Assembly (NCBI GenBank): GCA_029266615.1
Contig: JAQSWN010000005.1
Location: 1 to 64,000 of the forward strand
Length of the DNA: 64,000 bases
Direction of reading: 5' to 3'
Origin: Polyangiaceae bacterium
Lineage (GTDB): Bacteria; Myxococcota_A; Polyangia; Polyangiales; Polyangiaceae
Below are positions 33,574 through 41,726 of the stretch, one piece after another. The translations under genes were made by a program, and so were the position numbers. The notes under the pieces were generated by a model. It did no database searches and was not told where the DNA came from. It saw only the letters and a program-made list of their open reading frames with translations. Position 1 is the first letter of the stretch; each line of letters begins with the position of its first letter.

Positions 33574-33915
33574 ATGGCAAGAGCGGCAACGACAGCAGAC
33601 GCCTTCAACGCCGTGGCCGAGCCGCGGCGGCGGGACATCCTGCGAGTGCTGGCCGGCGGAGAGCGCCCGGTGGCGGAGCTGGTGACGGCACTGGGCGTCG
33701 CCCAACCGCAAGTTTCCAAGCACCTGCGCGTCCTGCGCGAGGTGGGTGCAGTGGAGGTGCGCGAATCGGGACGCCAGCGCCTGTATCGGCTCAACGCGCT
33801 CGCCCTCAAGCCCATCTTCGACTGGGTGAAAGACTACGAGCGCTTCTGGTCGGAGCGCTTCGACTGTTTGGACGAAGTGTTGGAAGAGCTGAAAAAAGAG
33901 GAGAACGAGTCATGA
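33574..33915 (+). CDS. ArsR-family transcriptional repressor
   Basis: 113 residues from ATG 33574 (MARAATTADAFN); a further ATG at 33562 lies inside the operator and the promoter geometry argues against it. The winged helix is seen in AEPRRRDILRVLAGGERPVAELVTALGVAQPQVSKHLRVLREVGAVEVRESGRQRLYRL, with the recognition helix PQVSKHLRVL. There is no CxCxx metal motif of ArsR/SmtB metal sensors, which fits the 'ArsR plus SRPBCC' class. Its stop overlaps the SRPBCC gene start as ATGA. Probably autoregulates through the palindrome. Confidence 0.92.
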   Translation: MARAATTADAFNAVAEPRRRDILRVLAGGERPVAELVTALGVAQPQVSKHLRVLREVGAVEVRESGRQRLYRLNALALKPIFDWVKDYERFWSERFDCLDEVLEELKKEENES

Positions 33916-34400
33916 CACATTCGGGTAAAGCCAAAGTGACGCTGCCAACGGACGATCAAATCCTCATCACGCGGGAGTTCGACGCGCCCAAGCACTTGGT
34001 GTTCCGCGCCTGGACGACGCCGTCCTTGGTCCGCCGCTGGTGGGCGGGCATTCGCGGAGAGATGAAAGTCGTGGACATCGACTTTCGAGTGGGCGGCAAA
34101 TGGCGCTACGTCATGCTGGCTCACGGGAGCTTCGATGTCGCGTTCCACGGCGAGTTCTCCGAGATCGTGCCCGACGAGCGTATCGTGACGACTGAGATCT
34201 ACGAAGGCGCACCGGAGCCGGCTGCGGGTGAAGAGGTGCGGAACATCATCACCTTCAACGAGCAGGACAACCGCACGCAGCTCAGCCTGCTGGTGCAGTG
34301 CCCTAACCAACAAGTGCGGGACCTCATCGGCAATTCGGGCATGGAAGAGGGCATGCAGGAACAGATGGACGTCCTGGAAAAGCTTGCCCGCTCGCTTTGA
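33912..34400 (+). CDS. SRPBCC (AHSA1-like) ligand-binding protein
   Basis: 162 residues starting at ATG 33912, which overlaps the ArsR stop as ATGA. The sequence ITREFDAPKHLVFRAWTTPSLVRRWW and the later DFRVGGKWRYVML match the activator-of-Hsp90-like START/SRPBCC family, and such a gene next to an ArsR repressor is a common pair. The protein would bind a hydrophobic ligand in its central cavity; the ArsR regulates it and perhaps itself. No signal or membrane segment. Ligand unknown. Confidence 0.92.
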   Translation: MTHSGKAKVTLPTDDQILITREFDAPKHLVFRAWTTPSLVRRWWAGIRGEMKVVDIDFRVGGKWRYVMLAHGSFDVAFHGEFSEIVPDERIVTTEIYEGAPEPAAGEEVRNIITFNEQDNRTQLSLLVQCPNQQVRDLIGNSGMEEGMQEQMDVLEKLARSL

Positions 34401-34584
34401 AACGAAACCATTAGGACACGGCTCGCTAAGTCGGCCCGCTGGTTTGCATCGACCTCAGGTCCGTTCAGAGGCTTTGATCTCGCAGAGATTCTGCCATCGC
34501 TAGAAGCCCGCCCGCTCCACCACGATAAGGCATTTCGTCTGACGGTGGTGCTGGGGTATCACGAGGGATTCAGACGGCGGGTCC

Positions 34585-35553
34585 ATGAAGCACCAATGCA
34601 GCAACTGCTTCGGCGAGTTCGTCGATGACGCTCCGTCATCGAACCCGCCGGAGCGTGTCTTCTGCGTTTTCTGCGGGGTCGCGCTGGCGCCGCCGACCTC
34701 GCCGGGGTCGGCGGCGGTGCCGTTCAGCGCGGAGCACCAACGCGAGGAGGCCTTCGCGTTGGGCGTGATCGGCGGGACCACCTCTGCCTTCCCGGATACG
34801 TTGCGGCAATTTCGAGCTCACGGCGCCCCCGGCGGCATGGACTCCTTCGCGCCCGTGAACACCGAGCCGGATCCGGCGAGCCCTGCGCCCGCGGCCGTCC
34901 CATGGAAACTGGGCCGGTTTTGGACTTCTCTGGCCGTGGGCTTTGCGGTCGGCGCATGCGCGGCCGTGCTCTTCGCGGGGCGCGCGGCGCCGCGGCCGGC
35001 GGCAGTCGCTTCGGCGCCTGTGCCGCCCGTGCAGGTCGCGGCGCCCACGATGGCGCTGTCCGGGTGCGCCGCGGCTCCCGCAACGCCCGTGGTCGCCGCG
35101 TCTCCGCCCACTGCGACCAAGCCTGTCGTTACGCCGCTGCTCGAAAAGCGGTTCTGGCTCGAACGGGCGCGTGGCGCTCAACGCCAGTACCACTTGGCAG
35201 ACGCGGAGCGCTTCTATCGGCGCGCGCTCTCCCAAGCCCCTCGAGACAGCGAGGCGCTAGCGGGCCTGGGCGAGCTCGAGCTTCTGCGCGGTGAGCGAGC
35301 GCTGGCGGACCAGCGCTTCCGCGAGGCGCTGGAAGCAAACGAGAACTACGTGCCGGCGCGCGTAGCCCTCGCAGACTTGCACTGGCAATCCGGGCAGTCG
35401 GAGGCAGCGCGTCGCGCGTACCGCGACATCGTCGAGCAGTACTCGAGTGACGCGTTCCCACCGTACGTGATCCAACGTCTGGAAGGCGACGCGTGCGTGC
35501 CAGAGTGTGCACGACCGATGCCGGTGCCCGCGCCGCCACGGCTGCTGCCGTAG
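34585..35553 (+). CDS. Zinc-ribbon / TM / TPR protein
   Basis: 322 residues. The N-terminus has a zinc ribbon C5-C8...C27-C30 (HQCSNC and VFCVFCG), typical of MJ0042/double zinc ribbon headers in myxobacterial proteins. A single transmembrane helix (about 112-132), a Pro/Ala-rich periplasmic linker and a C-terminal TPR block (about 195-305) with LERARGAQRQYHLADAERFYRRAL and ALEANENYVPARVALADL follow. It is a membrane-tethered scaffold with unknown partners. Not in an operon: 184 bp separate it from the SRPBCC gene. It ends 14 bp from the convergent cyclase gene. Confidence 0.8.
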   Translation: MKHQCSNCFGEFVDDAPSSNPPERVFCVFCGVALAPPTSPGSAAVPFSAEHQREEAFALGVIGGTTSAFPDTLRQFRAHGAPGGMDSFAPVNTEPDPASPAPAAVPWKLGRFWTSLAVGFAVGACAAVLFAGRAAPRPAAVASAPVPPVQVAAPTMALSGCAAAPATPVVAASPPTATKPVVTPLLEKRFWLERARGAQRQYHLADAERFYRRALSQAPRDSEALAGLGELELLRGERALADQRFREALEANENYVPARVALADLHWQSGQSEAARRAYRDIVEQYSSDAFPPYVIQRLEGDACVPECARPMPVPAPPRLLP

Positions 35554-35567
35554 CTTGGCGCTGGGGC

Positions 35568-36191
35568 TCACTTGTAAGCGAGCCGGTAGTTGGCAGCCCC
35601 GCCGAACGAGCCGGCGCCGATGTCCTCGAAGCCGTAAGTCGTGCTGTCTCCTAGCGCTTCCTTCACCGCGCTGGTCACGAGGATCTCGTAGGGCTCGGCG
35701 GTGTCCTCGCCCAGCTTGCTCGCGCCGTTCACCTCGCGCCCCCACACGTCGGACTCGCCGATGCGCAGAATTCGACCGTAGCCGATGCCGATGCAGAGCA
35801 GGATTTGCTCCTCTGGTTTGCGCCGCTCGTTCACGTTGCTGCACGCCTTCTGCATCGCGATGCCGCAAGCGATGGCGCGCTCCGGCGCGCGAAACATGAT
35901 CATGAAGCTATCTCCCTCTGCCTTGATCAGCAGGCCGTCGTGCGCCTCCACGATGGGGAGCAGCAACTTCCGTTGCTCGTAAATGACTTGGAGAAAGTGA
36001 ACGATGCCGAACTCGGACACGCGGCGCGAAAACCCGGAGAGGTCCGTGAACATCACCGCCCAGTCCTCGCCGAAGAGGTCCCAAATGCGCTTGTCGATGG
36101 CGGCCGTGTCCGACCCTGGCCGGCTGCGCTCTTCCACCAACTTCCACAGCTTGGCTTGGCTAGCTTTCAGGCCGTCTTCGTTCGAGCTCAT
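35568..36191 (-). CDS. Class III adenylate/guanylate cyclase domain protein
   Basis: 207 residues. The cyclase domain covers about 40-207: metal-binding FTDLSGF (Asp50) and KAEGDSFMIMF (Lys90, Asp94). The transition-state motif usually reads V-N-x-A-x-R, here VNGASKL with Asn155 kept and the Arg replaced by Lys159. That may lower activity or change specificity. The short N-terminus (about 1-39) holds only a helix and no HAMP, GAF or CHASE sensor. It is the orphan type common in myxobacteria. Neighbours do not suggest a pathway. Fold confidence is high, activity uncertain. Confidence 0.88.
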   Translation of the reverse strand: MSSNEDGLKASQAKLWKLVEERSRPGSDTAAIDKRIWDLFGEDWAVMFTDLSGFSRRVSEFGIVHFLQVIYEQRKLLLPIVEAHDGLLIKAEGDSFMIMFRAPERAIACGIAMQKACSNVNERRKPEEQILLCIGIGYGRILRIGESDVWGREVNGASKLGEDTAEPYEILVTSAVKEALGDSTTYGFEDIGAGSFGGAANYRLAYK

Positions 36192-36266
36192 GACCGAGAA
36201 GCATATCGCGAAAACCCATGGCCGCCTAAGGCTGGCAATTGGCCGGGTGATGGCCGGGGGGCGCGC

Positions 36267-36974
36267 TCAAGCGAGCAATATCCAAGTTTGACGAGCTCGG
36301 CCCCGCACGTTCCCCGAAGCGTCGTACAGCGCGGTGCCGGCGTGGAGCTTCCGCCCTTCGCGCGCGAGGGGCCAGCCGAGGAGGACGTAACGTTCGCCGA
36401 CCGCAATCTCGCCGCCAAGCTCCGCGGTCATTCGCCCGAGTAGCGCAACGGGGTAGTCCGGCGCGCCGGCTGCGAAGTAGCCGATGCAGTCCAGCGCGGC
36501 CCAGAAGATCTCGGTCGGGAGGCGTCCGGATTCATCGGCCAGGCTCGCGTCCGGGGTCCAGGGCGCGGCCATGGGTTGGTCGCGCTGCTCGTGGCCCGGG
36601 AAGATGCGCAAGCCGTCCCCCTCTGCGCGCGCGGGGCCGCACACGAAGCACCCGGGAAAGTGGTGCTTCGTGTGACCGATGTAGTGCGTCGACAGCTCGC
36701 TCGCGCGCTCGAACGAAACTGCGGGCGGGGGCATTACGTTTACTTCCGCGTGACGCGCCTCCGCGATCAGCCCTTCGCCATCTTTCAGCTCCGCGCGCGT
36801 CCCGGAAACGACGCGGGAAAGCTCTCGCTCTAGGGGCGGGGGTCGGCGCAACGTGACCTCTACGGCGCCGCCGAGCGCGGTCGCCAAGAGGCCGGCACTG
36901 TAGCCACCGTTTCCGGAATCCGGCGGCCCGCAAAAGCGACGCGCGACGACGACGCGTTCAGCGCGCGTCGACAC
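36267..36974 (-). CDS. Hotdog-fold thioesterase-like protein
   Basis: 235 residues. Two hotdog-like halves are seen: the first contains GGYSAGLLATALGGAVEVTLRRPPPLERELS, the second FWAALDCIGYFAAG and LLGRMTAELGGEIAVGERYVLLGWPL. Between them lies CFVCGPARAEGDGLRIFPG, a Cys-Cys stretch and GDGLRI motif found in a conserved bacterial thioesterase-like group. It probably acts on acyl-CoA or acyl-ACP in the cytoplasm; substrate unknown. No operon partner: the cyclase gene follows after 75 bp. The ATG at 36974 is the only reasonable start. Confidence 0.78.
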   Translation of the reverse strand: MSTRAERVVVARRFCGPPDSGNGGYSAGLLATALGGAVEVTLRRPPPLERELSRVVSGTRAELKDGEGLIAEARHAEVNVMPPPAVSFERASELSTHYIGHTKHHFPGCFVCGPARAEGDGLRIFPGHEQRDQPMAAPWTPDASLADESGRLPTEIFWAALDCIGYFAAGAPDYPVALLGRMTAELGGEIAVGERYVLLGWPLAREGRKLHAGTALYDASGNVRGRARQTWILLA

Positions 36975-37147
36975 CGCGCCCCTCCTCGCCCTGGCAGAGC
37001 CCCGCCGGAACGCGCTCGAGGAGCTTGATCATGCTCCGGAAGCTAGCGCAGCGCCTATGACCTGCGGTCAACAATCGCTCCGTGACTTTCCGCGGAGCAG
37101 GGTGCGAGCGGCGGGAGCGCGCTGGCGAGCGGCTTGGCAGCGTTTCC

Positions 37148-37687
37148 ATGCCGTCCTACGCTTCCCCTATGCTCAGCTCCGAGTGGCTCCGCGCCTCCGC
37201 TCGTTACAACCGCTGGATGAACGACAAGCTCTTCGAGCTTGCCGCAACCATGACCGACGAACTGCGCAAGCGGGACGTCGGGGCGTTCTTCAAGTCCATT
37301 CACGGCACGCTCAATCATCTGCTCGTTGCAGATCGAGTGTGGCTCGCGCGCTTCAAGGGCGAGAGCGCGCCGACTGGCTTCATGGCGCCAGGGATCCGCG
37401 GTCTCGACCAAGAGCTTCATGAGGACTTCCACGAGCTACGCCGCGAGCGAGCGCACACCGACGAAGAGCTGAGCCGCTGGGTCGCCGAGCTCAGCGAAGA
37501 GCGGCTTGCGGGCGCGCTCACTTACCTGCGCTTAGGCAAGCCTCAGGAGGTGCCGCTCTGGTGGGCGGTCGCGCACCTCTTCAATCATCAGACGCACCAT
37601 CGAGGCCAAGTCACCACGCTCTTCATGCAGCACGGTTACGACCCCGGCGTGACGGACCTGTTCGCGATGTTGCGCGAACCTGCCTGA
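37148..37687 (+). CDS. DinB family protein
   Basis: 179 residues from ATG 37148; ATG 37169 (MLSSEWLR) is nearly as good, since neither has a good ribosome site. The four-helix bundle of DinB/YfiT metal-binding proteins shows in NHLLVADRVWLARF (first His of the motif) and LFNHQTHHRGQVTTL, which supplies the two further His ligands. Such proteins are damage-inducible or bacillithiol/mycothiol-dependent transferases in other phyla; the role here is unknown. It converges on the membrane protein gene with only 3 bp between. Confidence 0.85.
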   Translation: MPSYASPMLSSEWLRASARYNRWMNDKLFELAATMTDELRKRDVGAFFKSIHGTLNHLLVADRVWLARFKGESAPTGFMAPGIRGLDQELHEDFHELRRERAHTDEELSRWVAELSEERLAGALTYLRLGKPQEVPLWWAVAHLFNHQTHHRGQVTTLFMQHGYDPGVTDLFAMLREPA

Positions 37688-37690
37688 CGC

Positions 37691-38737
37691 TCACGGCACC
37701 GGAAAGGTGGGCGGGCGGCGGCTCTTGGCCGCGTTGATGGTGGCGACTAGCTCGTCATTTTCGGCGCGCAAGCAGGGGTAGCAATCTGCCGCCTTCCTCG
37801 GCCCGCAGCCGCGCCGTTGCACCAACTTGCCGAGTAAGTGGAGCGAGCGCTTGTCGCCTTGCTTCAACGCGCCCGGCAACGCGGCCTGGTATTGCTCGCA
37901 CGTCTCCGCGACGCGGAGGTCCAGCGCCACGGAGAGCGCGGGCGAAGCCTTCGGTCGAACGTCTTGGCTGTACAGGAGCGCCCGCGAAAGCTCGGTCGCG
38001 TCGGTGCGACCCGGCGTTCCTGTCCACGCTTCGTAGAGCAGGTCCGCGCCGAGGGGCGTGCCGGCGGCGGCTATCGCGGCGAGGGCCTGGGGAGCGGTCA
38101 GCGCATCCCGAGCCGCTTGCAAGAGCTCTGCTTGCACGGACTTGTCCTCCAACAGCGCGGGGCTCTGGGCGACTTTCTCGCGCAAAGCGTCGATCGCAAG
38201 GCGCCGCCGTTCACGCCGCAGCTCCGCCAAGCGCAGCAGCTCCGAGGCAACCAGGGAGCCGGGCGGTTTTGCTTCCAGCTCCGCGAGCGACGGCAGCGGC
38301 GTAGCTTTCTCCGCCGGGGCCTGAGTAACCGGAGCCGCGACAGAAGGTGGGGAGGAAGCCGGCGCGGGCTTGAAAGCTTTGACTGGCGTCGGGGCGGTGG
38401 CGACCGCTAACCCGATGACGCACAGCGCGGCCAAAGCAGGTGCCGCCACCATCCACACGACCGGATTTTCTCGCGCCACCCGCAATACGCGCTGAGTCGT
38501 GGTCTCCGTGTTCGATAGGCTCGCGTTGCTGGTCGCGGCCGCGGGTGGGCGGCTCGGCAAGGCGACGCGGGGCCGCAATACGGGCTCCACGTCCGCCACC
38601 GAATCACCCGCCCGCACGAGCACGGGGCTGCGGGGCGCAGACTGCGCGGTGCCCTCGAAGCGGGGCGGCGCGACGCCGAGCAACGTGCGATCCGCTTCGC
38701 TCTTGGGCTCTCCGCGGTTGTCTTCGGGCTCGGACAT
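37691..38737 (-). CDS. Membrane protein downstream of a Ser/Thr kinase, likely partner
   Basis: 348 residues from ATG 38737. The cytoplasmic N-terminus contains ADRTLLGVAPPRFEG (about 15-30), a short Thr-rich motif that recurs beside myxobacterial Ser/Thr kinases and may be phosphorylated or bound by an FHA-type domain. One transmembrane segment (about 95-117: VVWMVAAPALAALCVIGLAV) leads to a Pro/Ala linker and a helical periplasmic domain (about 145-340) with Cys pairs (ETCEQYQ, RGCGPRKAADCYPCLR). The gene follows the kinase gene after 48 bp. Function unknown; a kinase substrate or co-sensor is inferred. Confidence 0.72.
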   Translation of the reverse strand: MSEPEDNRGEPKSEADRTLLGVAPPRFEGTAQSAPRSPVLVRAGDSVADVEPVLRPRVALPSRPPAAATSNASLSNTETTTQRVLRVARENPVVWMVAAPALAALCVIGLAVATAPTPVKAFKPAPASSPPSVAAPVTQAPAEKATPLPSLAELEAKPPGSLVASELLRLAELRRERRRLAIDALREKVAQSPALLEDKSVQAELLQAARDALTAPQALAAIAAAGTPLGADLLYEAWTGTPGRTDATELSRALLYSQDVRPKASPALSVALDLRVAETCEQYQAALPGALKQGDKRSLHLLGKLVQRRGCGPRKAADCYPCLRAENDELVATINAAKSRRPPTFPVP

Positions 38738-38785
38738 GGACGCGCAATGTATCACGCGGCCGGGGAACGCACAGCGGAGCCCGCC

Positions 38786-40012
38786 TTACCGCTTCCCTGA
38801 TTTCGTGGACTCTGAGCCGAAATCGGGCGCCGGCTCCAGCTCCAAATCTGCGTCACTCATGCTGATGGTCTTCTCCGGCCGCGTCGCTGCAGGGCGTGGT
38901 GGTGGTTTACGCGGCGGCGGGAGCACAAGACGCAAATCCGCGTCGCCGAGCTCCATCGTCGGCTCGACGGGGGGCGCGGTGTCCGCGGGTGGCGGACGAA
39001 AAACACTTTGGGCCAACGCCTCGCGGGCGAGCGCCGAGCCCATCGGATCCGGCACGGTGTCCGCGCGCGGCGCGGGTTGGTTCCGGCCGGCGATCTTTTG
39101 CACCGCGCCCTTTGCTTGCACCCACCAGCTCTCTCGTTTGCGGTTGGGCGGCGCGACGTGGAACACGGCCATGAACGCGTTCCACAACGCGTCCACGTTG
39201 CCGAAGCGCAGCTCCCGGTCGCGCGCCAACGCCGACCTTGCCCAGTCGTCTGCACCTCGCGGCAAGTCCGGGCGGAGCGCAAGCAAGCGTGAAGGCTCCC
39301 CGCTCGTCGCGCTCAGGTATTTTTCCTGCAGCGTAGCGCCGCTGAACGGCAGCTCACCCGCCAGCACCAGGAACAAGATGACTCCGAGGGAGTACACGTC
39401 GACGCGCTGGTCCATCAAGTCGGACAAGCCATTCCAGGCCTCGGGAGCCATGAAGCTCGGCGAGCCCATGACCGTACCGGCGGCGGTGAGGGGAGCCGCG
39501 TTTTTCAGCCGTGCCATGCCGAAATCCAGCAAACGCACGCTGCCGTCCTCCGGGAGGAAGATGTTCGCCGGCTTGAGGTCGCGATGCAGGATGCCGGCGG
39601 CGTGTGCCGTAGCGAGCGTGCTCACGATCGGATCGAAGATCTCGCCGACACGCTGCAGGGACAGCCGCTCGCGGCGCAACGAAAGCGCGTACAAGTGCTC
39701 GTCTAGGTCTACGCCCTTCAGCAGCTCCATCACCAAGCACAGCTCGCCCGAGTTGCCGCGACACAGGTCCAGCACTTCCACCGCGGCGGTGCCCTTGAGC
39801 ACCGTCATCGCCTGCTGCTCGCGCATGAGGCGCTCCACCATCCGCGGCTCCCGCGCCGCCTGCGAGTCCAGCGTTTTTACGGCGACTTGCCGGTTCATCC
39901 ACCGGTCGGTCGCGCGGTACACCATTCCTTGCCCGCCCCGCCCGATGACCGCCGAAAGCTCGTAGCGCTGTCCAATGACCTGACCGACGCGCTCCGTCTG
40001 TTTCGTCGCCAC
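38786..40012 (-). CDS. Eukaryotic-like Ser/Thr protein kinase
   Basis: 408 residues using GTG 40012, close to the first kinase residues; the frame extends to 40204 but that part has no ribosome site and overlaps the peptidase gene end. Glycine loop IGRGGQGMVYR (23-33), catalytic VAVKTLD (Lys46), HRDLKPANI (143-151), LLDFGMAR (Asp163), and MAPEAW are all intact. The tail (about 290-408) is Pro/Thr-rich with repeats such as MELGDADLRLVLPPPRKP. No transmembrane helix is seen. It is followed by the membrane-anchored partner gene. Confidence 0.9.
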   Translation of the reverse strand: MATKQTERVGQVIGQRYELSAVIGRGGQGMVYRATDRWMNRQVAVKTLDSQAAREPRMVERLMREQQAMTVLKGTAAVEVLDLCRGNSGELCLVMELLKGVDLDEHLYALSLRRERLSLQRVGEIFDPIVSTLATAHAAGILHRDLKPANIFLPEDGSVRLLDFGMARLKNAAPLTAAGTVMGSPSFMAPEAWNGLSDLMDQRVDVYSLGVILFLVLAGELPFSGATLQEKYLSATSGEPSRLLALRPDLPRGADDWARSALARDRELRFGNVDALWNAFMAVFHVAPPNRKRESWWVQAKGAVQKIAGRNQPAPRADTVPDPMGSALAREALAQSVFRPPPADTAPPVEPTMELGDADLRLVLPPPRKPPPRPAATRPEKTISMSDADLELEPAPDFGSESTKSGKR

Positions 40013-40161
40013 ACGCCAAACGTACCACGTCGCATTTGGCGCGGCTCTCAACTCTCCCCCTCGAAAGTACGACGTGTATCGGCGGCCGGAGGTGCCGCGC
40101 GCCATCCGGGGCACTTTTGCAGGGTGATGCGCCGCGCCCCGACGCTCGGGTACCCAGCTCT

Positions 40162-41610
40162 CTAAGGACTCGGCGCGCAGAAGCCGTCCGTTTCGGACGG
40201 GCAACTGGACGACTCGAGCCAGCTGGCGACGAGCTGGTCGACGCGATCATCGCCTCCCGCGCGGGCGCGGATGACGTCGACCAACGCATCGAACGACGAC
40301 GCCTTGCCGACGCGGGCGGCATAAAATTCGGCCAAAGCGGCGTCCAGCTCCTCCGCGCCGATGAGTCCTTCGACGTCCCGAAAGAAGAATGCCCCCTTCA
40401 TGTACGACGCGGCAGAGCCTATTGGGTCCGTCAGGATGTCTACTCCGCTGCAGCGCTTCTTCAGGACGACGTGCTGACAGACGCGCAGGACTCGACACTC
40501 ATAGTCGGACCAAACGTCGACGCCGACCTGCTCCATCGCGCGCGCCGCGAGGTAGCTCGCGGTGCCTTCGGATAGTACGAAATCTTCCCAGCATTCCAGG
40601 CGCACGCCGTTGCCGAACCAGCCATGCGCCGCTTCATGCGCGTGCACCAGCGCGTCCGCGAAGTTGTTCTGATTGATGTGCCAGTACGGGTGATGCTCCA
40701 TGCCGCGGAAGCCGCTGCCTCCCCAGTCGACGGCGACGCTCCCTGCCTCGTCGCCGAAGGCGTAAGCGCCGTAGGTTTGCTCGTAAAAGTCGAAGACACG
40801 CACCAGCGTGCTCGTGCCCTGCGTGGCCGCGCCTGCGTCTTGCCCGGGACGCAGCCAGGCGCTCAGCTTGGTGCCGTTCGTCGTCTCCCCGAGCGGTATC
40901 TGCCTCAGCTCCCCCACCGTGACGGCAGGCATGTAGCTCGGGGCGTCCGTTTCCAGCGAGGCGGGGAAGAGCGCGGTGAGCCCTGCTGGGTAGCCGGTGA
41001 CGCTCATCGAAAACTTCACGCCGTCCGCAGGGGTCGACCGGCAGGGGAACAAGTTGCCGCAGTAATAAGGCCACAAAAACGAAGTCCCTGCGCCCGTGCT
41101 CCAGCCGTCGAAGCTCCCGTGGCTGTTGAAGTCGTAGGTTACCTCCAGCACCTGCGCGCTTGCACTCGCGGGGAGGCCGACATCCAACAGAGCGCCGGTC
41201 GAGCTCATGCCGAGCGCGAAGTCGAGCGAGCCGCTCTCCCCATTCACACTTCTGATGGCCAGATCTCCAACCTCCAGCGTGGCTCCTTCTTTGGAGGGGG
41301 ATGGCGCAAGCTCGATCGTGGCAACTCCCGTCTGGGTGCCGAGGTTGAGCGCGATGTGCGTGCTCAGCACGTCCCGATTGGTGTTCCGGGCTGCTTTCGG
41401 CCCCGTTCCCGCCGAACCGCCCGGATCCGGCGAGCCTGCGGCTTGGTCACCGCCGACGGCGGCCGCGGACCCGCCCAAGCTCGTGCTTCCGCCGCTCGGC
41501 GGGCCAGCTTGCTCCTTCTCGACCCCTCCTCCGCAACACAGCGCCAACAGGCCGAACGCGATCGGCACCTGGACCGTGCGGTGTCGCTTGGCTCTCTCCA
41601 ACGTACTCAT
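40162..41610 (-). CDS. M1-type metallopeptidase-like lipoprotein
   Basis: 482 residues from ATG 41610, supported by GGGGAG 7 nt upstream and a lipoprotein signal (LLALCC, Cys25/26). The zinc motif HEAAH (about 322-326) is followed by exactly 18 residues and then Glu (VLSEGTASYL), the M1 HExxHx18E signature. The M1 substrate motif GxMEN is not present; the region reads GMEHHPY, so substrate binding differs. The N-terminal part is a Gly/Ser linker and beta-rich domain with four Cys. Probably an exported peptidase for peptides or damaged proteins. Divergent from the AraC gene. Confidence 0.87.
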   Translation of the reverse strand: MSTLERAKRHRTVQVPIAFGLLALCCGGGVEKEQAGPPSGGSTSLGGSAAAVGGDQAAGSPDPGGSAGTGPKAARNTNRDVLSTHIALNLGTQTGVATIELAPSPSKEGATLEVGDLAIRSVNGESGSLDFALGMSSTGALLDVGLPASASAQVLEVTYDFNSHGSFDGWSTGAGTSFLWPYYCGNLFPCRSTPADGVKFSMSVTGYPAGLTALFPASLETDAPSYMPAVTVGELRQIPLGETTNGTKLSAWLRPGQDAGAATQGTSTLVRVFDFYEQTYGAYAFGDEAGSVAVDWGGSGFRGMEHHPYWHINQNNFADALVHAHEAAHGWFGNGVRLECWEDFVLSEGTASYLAARAMEQVGVDVWSDYECRVLRVCQHVVLKKRCSGVDILTDPIGSAASYMKGAFFFRDVEGLIGAEELDAALAEFYAARVGKASSFDALVDVIRARAGGDDRVDQLVASWLESSSCPSETDGFCAPSP

Positions 41611-41689
41611 GCGAGCTCCCCTTCTCATCGCGGCTAACCGAACATTCGAGTCCCACTCCGCAAAAAAAGCAATCCCGGTCAGGACGGGC

Positions 41690-41701
41690 GCCCTCGAGGG
41701 C
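41690..41701. promoter_or_regulatory. 12-bp palindrome upstream of AraC-type regulator gene
   Basis: GCCCTCGAGGGC is a perfect palindrome, 26 bp before the start of the AraC/GyrI-like gene in the 116-bp divergent region. It may be its operator, but GC-rich palindromes of 12 bp arise by chance. Confidence 0.25.
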
Positions 41702-41726
41702 CGCAGAATGGCGCCGAGAACGACGG

